A stretch of 64,000 nt of DNA. It comes from Lysobacteraceae bacterium (GTDB lineage Bacteria; Pseudomonadota; Gammaproteobacteria; Nevskiales; Nevskiaceae). Below the pieces are notes generated by a model, which did no database searches, was not told the origin of the DNA, and worked only from the letters and a program-made list of their open reading frames with translations. Positions 62,852-64,000 of this stretch are shown one piece after another. How positions within the stretch are numbered: position 1 is the stretch's first letter; every line of letters starts with the position of its first letter. Made by a program: the position numbers and the translations under genes. The DNA is taken from the NCBI GenBank assembly GCA_013823855.1, contig PNMW01000073.1, forward strand, positions 1-64,000, written 5' to 3'.

Positions 62852-63465
62852 CCGCGACCGTCGAATACTTCTTCTCGTTCCGCAGCCCTTACTCGTACCT
62901 GTCGGCGGCGCGCGCCTTCGCGCTGCCGGCGCGCTACGACATCGAACTCATCTGGCGCGGCGTGCGGCCGATGGCGATGCGCGGCCAGCCGCTGCCGCGC
63001 GACAAGCAGCTGTACATCCTGCGTGACGCGGCGCGCGAGGCCGATCGCCTCGGCCTGCCGTTCGGGCGCATTCATGACCCGCTCGGCGATGGCGTCTGGC
63101 GCTGCCTGTGCATCGCCGAATGGGCGAACCAGCGCGGCCGGCTGGCGGGCTTCGTGACCCGCGCCGCGCAGGCGATCTGGGGCGAGGCGGTCGAAGTCGC
63201 CGCCGATGCGCCGCTGCGCGCGGTCTGTGAGGCGAGCGGGCTCGACTGGGCCGATTGCCAGCGCGCGATCGCCTCCGCCGATTACCGCGCCCAGGTCGAA
63301 GCCAATACCGCGCGGCTCGCCGCGCTCGGCCAGTGGGGCGTGCCGACCTTCATCCACGACGGCGAGGCCTACTGGGGCCAGGACCGCATCGAGGATCTCG
63401 AAGCCGCACTGGACCGCGCCGGCCTGCGCCGCCCGGTCCCGCGCGTCGACGGGATCGCCGCCTGA
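62848..63465 (+). CDS. 2-hydroxychromene-2-carboxylate isomerase-like DsbA-family protein
   Basis: The 205-residue protein starts TATVEYFFSFRSPYSYLSAAR, matching the HCCA isomerase family, in which a Ser in FSFRSPYS replaces the first Cys of DsbA and binds glutathione. WGVPTFIHDGEAYWGQDR near residue 170 is the cis-Pro loop and closing pattern. The natural substrate may be an aromatic ring-cleavage product, but only the family is clear. Translationally coupled to the gene before it (ATGA) and the one after it (TGATG). Confidence 0.85.
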   Translation: MTATVEYFFSFRSPYSYLSAARAFALPARYDIELIWRGVRPMAMRGQPLPRDKQLYILRDAAREADRLGLPFGRIHDPLGDGVWRCLCIAEWANQRGRLAGFVTRAAQAIWGEAVEVAADAPLRAVCEASGLDWADCQRAIASADYRAQVEANTARLAALGQWGVPTFIHDGEAYWGQDRIEDLEAALDRAGLRRPVPRVDGIAA

Positions 63466-64000
63466 TGCGCCGCAGCCGGGCCATCGCCGCGGTCGCGTTC
63501 GCGCTGGTCGTGGCGGCTGTCGTCGCGTTCCGCGCGCCGCTGCTGCAGCGCGTCGTCGATGCCCGCATCGACGCCAACCTGCGCCGCGCCGACACCGGCC
63601 TGCTCGACGACGGCCAGCTGCACGTCGTGCTCTGCGGCACCGCCGCGGCGCTGCCCGACCCCGACCGCGCCGGTCCCTGCACGGCGATCCTCGCCGACGG
63701 CCAGTTCCTGCTGATCGACGCCGGGCCGGGCTCCTGGCGGGTGCTCGATCGCCTGAACCTGCCGGTTGCGCGGCTGTCGGCACTGCTGCTGACGCACCTG
63801 CATTCCGATCACATCGGCGAGGTCGGCGAAGCGATCGAGCAGAGCTGGATCGCCGGCCGCCGGCAGCCGCTGCCGGTTTACGGTCCGCCCGGCACCGACG
63901 ACGTGGTGGCCGGCTTCGCGCAGGCCTACCGGCGCGACGTCGGCTACCGCGTCGCCCATCACGGCGCCGAGGCGATGCCGGGCGAGGCCGCAGCGGCGAT
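63465..64000 (+). CDS. Metallo-beta-lactamase-fold hydrolase, 3' truncated by window
   Basis: The frame starts at ATG 63465, overlapping the previous stop, and runs beyond the window. An N-terminal membrane anchor (AVAFALVVAAVVAFRAPL) is followed by an MBL fold with VVLCGTAAALPDPDRAGPCTAIL and the zinc motif THLHSDHIGE. The LCGTAAALP start resembles RNase Z/arylsulfatase-type MBL proteins (TSAAVP-type loop). The anchor suggests a periplasmic or membrane-bound enzyme. The C-terminal part is not visible, so family assignment is partial. Confidence 0.8.
   Translation, partial: MRRSRAIAAVAFALVVAAVVAFRAPLLQRVVDARIDANLRRADTGLLDDGQLHVVLCGTAAALPDPDRAGPCTAILADGQFLLIDAGPGSWRVLDRLNLPVARLSALLLTHLHSDHIGEVGEAIEQSWIAGRRQPLPVYGPPGTDDVVAGFAQAYRRDVGYRVAHHGAEAMPGEAAAA

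Overview
The window is a GC-rich chromosomal segment, densely coding on both strands, from a gram-negative gammaproteobacterium. Gene order (polA / engB / cytochrome c4 / dsbA; gyrB-recF-dnaN-dnaA // rpmH-rnpA-yidD-yidC-mnmE), an outer membrane (LPS core and lipid A genes, BtuB, TolC) and PQQ and DUF1302 genes point to the Nevskiales/Xanthomonadales part of the class. That placement is an inference from content, not a phylogeny. I see no tRNA, rRNA, CRISPR array, prophage or insertion sequence. The window cuts polA at the left edge and a metallo-beta-lactamase-fold gene at the right edge.

Layout. 1-8.0 kb: 3' end of polA, a candidate small RNA in the polA-engB gap, engB, cytochrome c4, dsbA, an M14 peptidase, apaG-sufT, a SIMPL-domain protein and purE-purK. 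8.2-13.1 kb: a MetX-like hydrolase, a 2-hydroxyacid dehydrogenase, a solitary ParA and a PQQ dehydrogenase-cytochrome c. 13.2-23.4 kb: the replication-origin neighbourhood, with gyrB-recF-dnaN-dnaA leftward and rpmH-rnpA-yidD-yidC-mnmE rightward; DnaA boxes lie on both sides of dnaA. 23.5-25.5 kb: a small translationally coupled operon of a thioesterase, a Nudix-phosphatase fusion and a DUF2238 membrane protein. 25.5-30.2 kb: a TetR-controlled tripartite EmrAB-TolC-type exporter with a palindromic operator in the divergent promoter. 30.3-36.8 kb: a large secreted FG-GAP/VCBS protein, a cobalamin adenosyltransferase and btuB under a cobalamin riboswitch. 36.8-45.2 kb: a HisN-like phosphatase, a dienoyl-CoA-reductase-like SDR, a gene remnant, an M48 lipoprotein, a lone DppF ATPase, Dps, an epimerase-acyltransferase pair and a DUF1631 protein. 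45.4-51.5 kb: an Atm1-type ABC exporter, then an envelope group (TPR-NTF2 protein, L,D-transpeptidase, AIM24 protein, M48 membrane peptidase). 51.7-55.9 kb: LPS genes waaC, waaE-like, lpxL-like and waaA. 55.9-58.8 kb: a beta-CASP exonuclease and ATP-dependent DNA ligase repair pair. 58.8-64 kb: DUF1302 porin-like protein with a divergent AraC regulator, two thioredoxin-fold proteins and a truncated metallo-beta-lactamase-fold protein.

Most notable non-coding signals: (1) three successive hairpins with C-rich loops, ending in a terminator, between polA and engB, preceded by a good match to an AlgU/RpoE-type promoter; (2) a REPIN-like element at 53.46-53.61 kb, two inverted GTAG-headed palindromes enclosing 42-bp tandem repeats, whose GTAG supplies the stop codon of the neighbouring lpxL gene; (3) a palindrome-rich repeat inserted in frame inside the DNA ligase gene between its DNA-binding and adenylation domains. 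I found no complete new defence or mobile system. The best candidates for undescribed biology are these three and the Nudix-phosphatase fusion.
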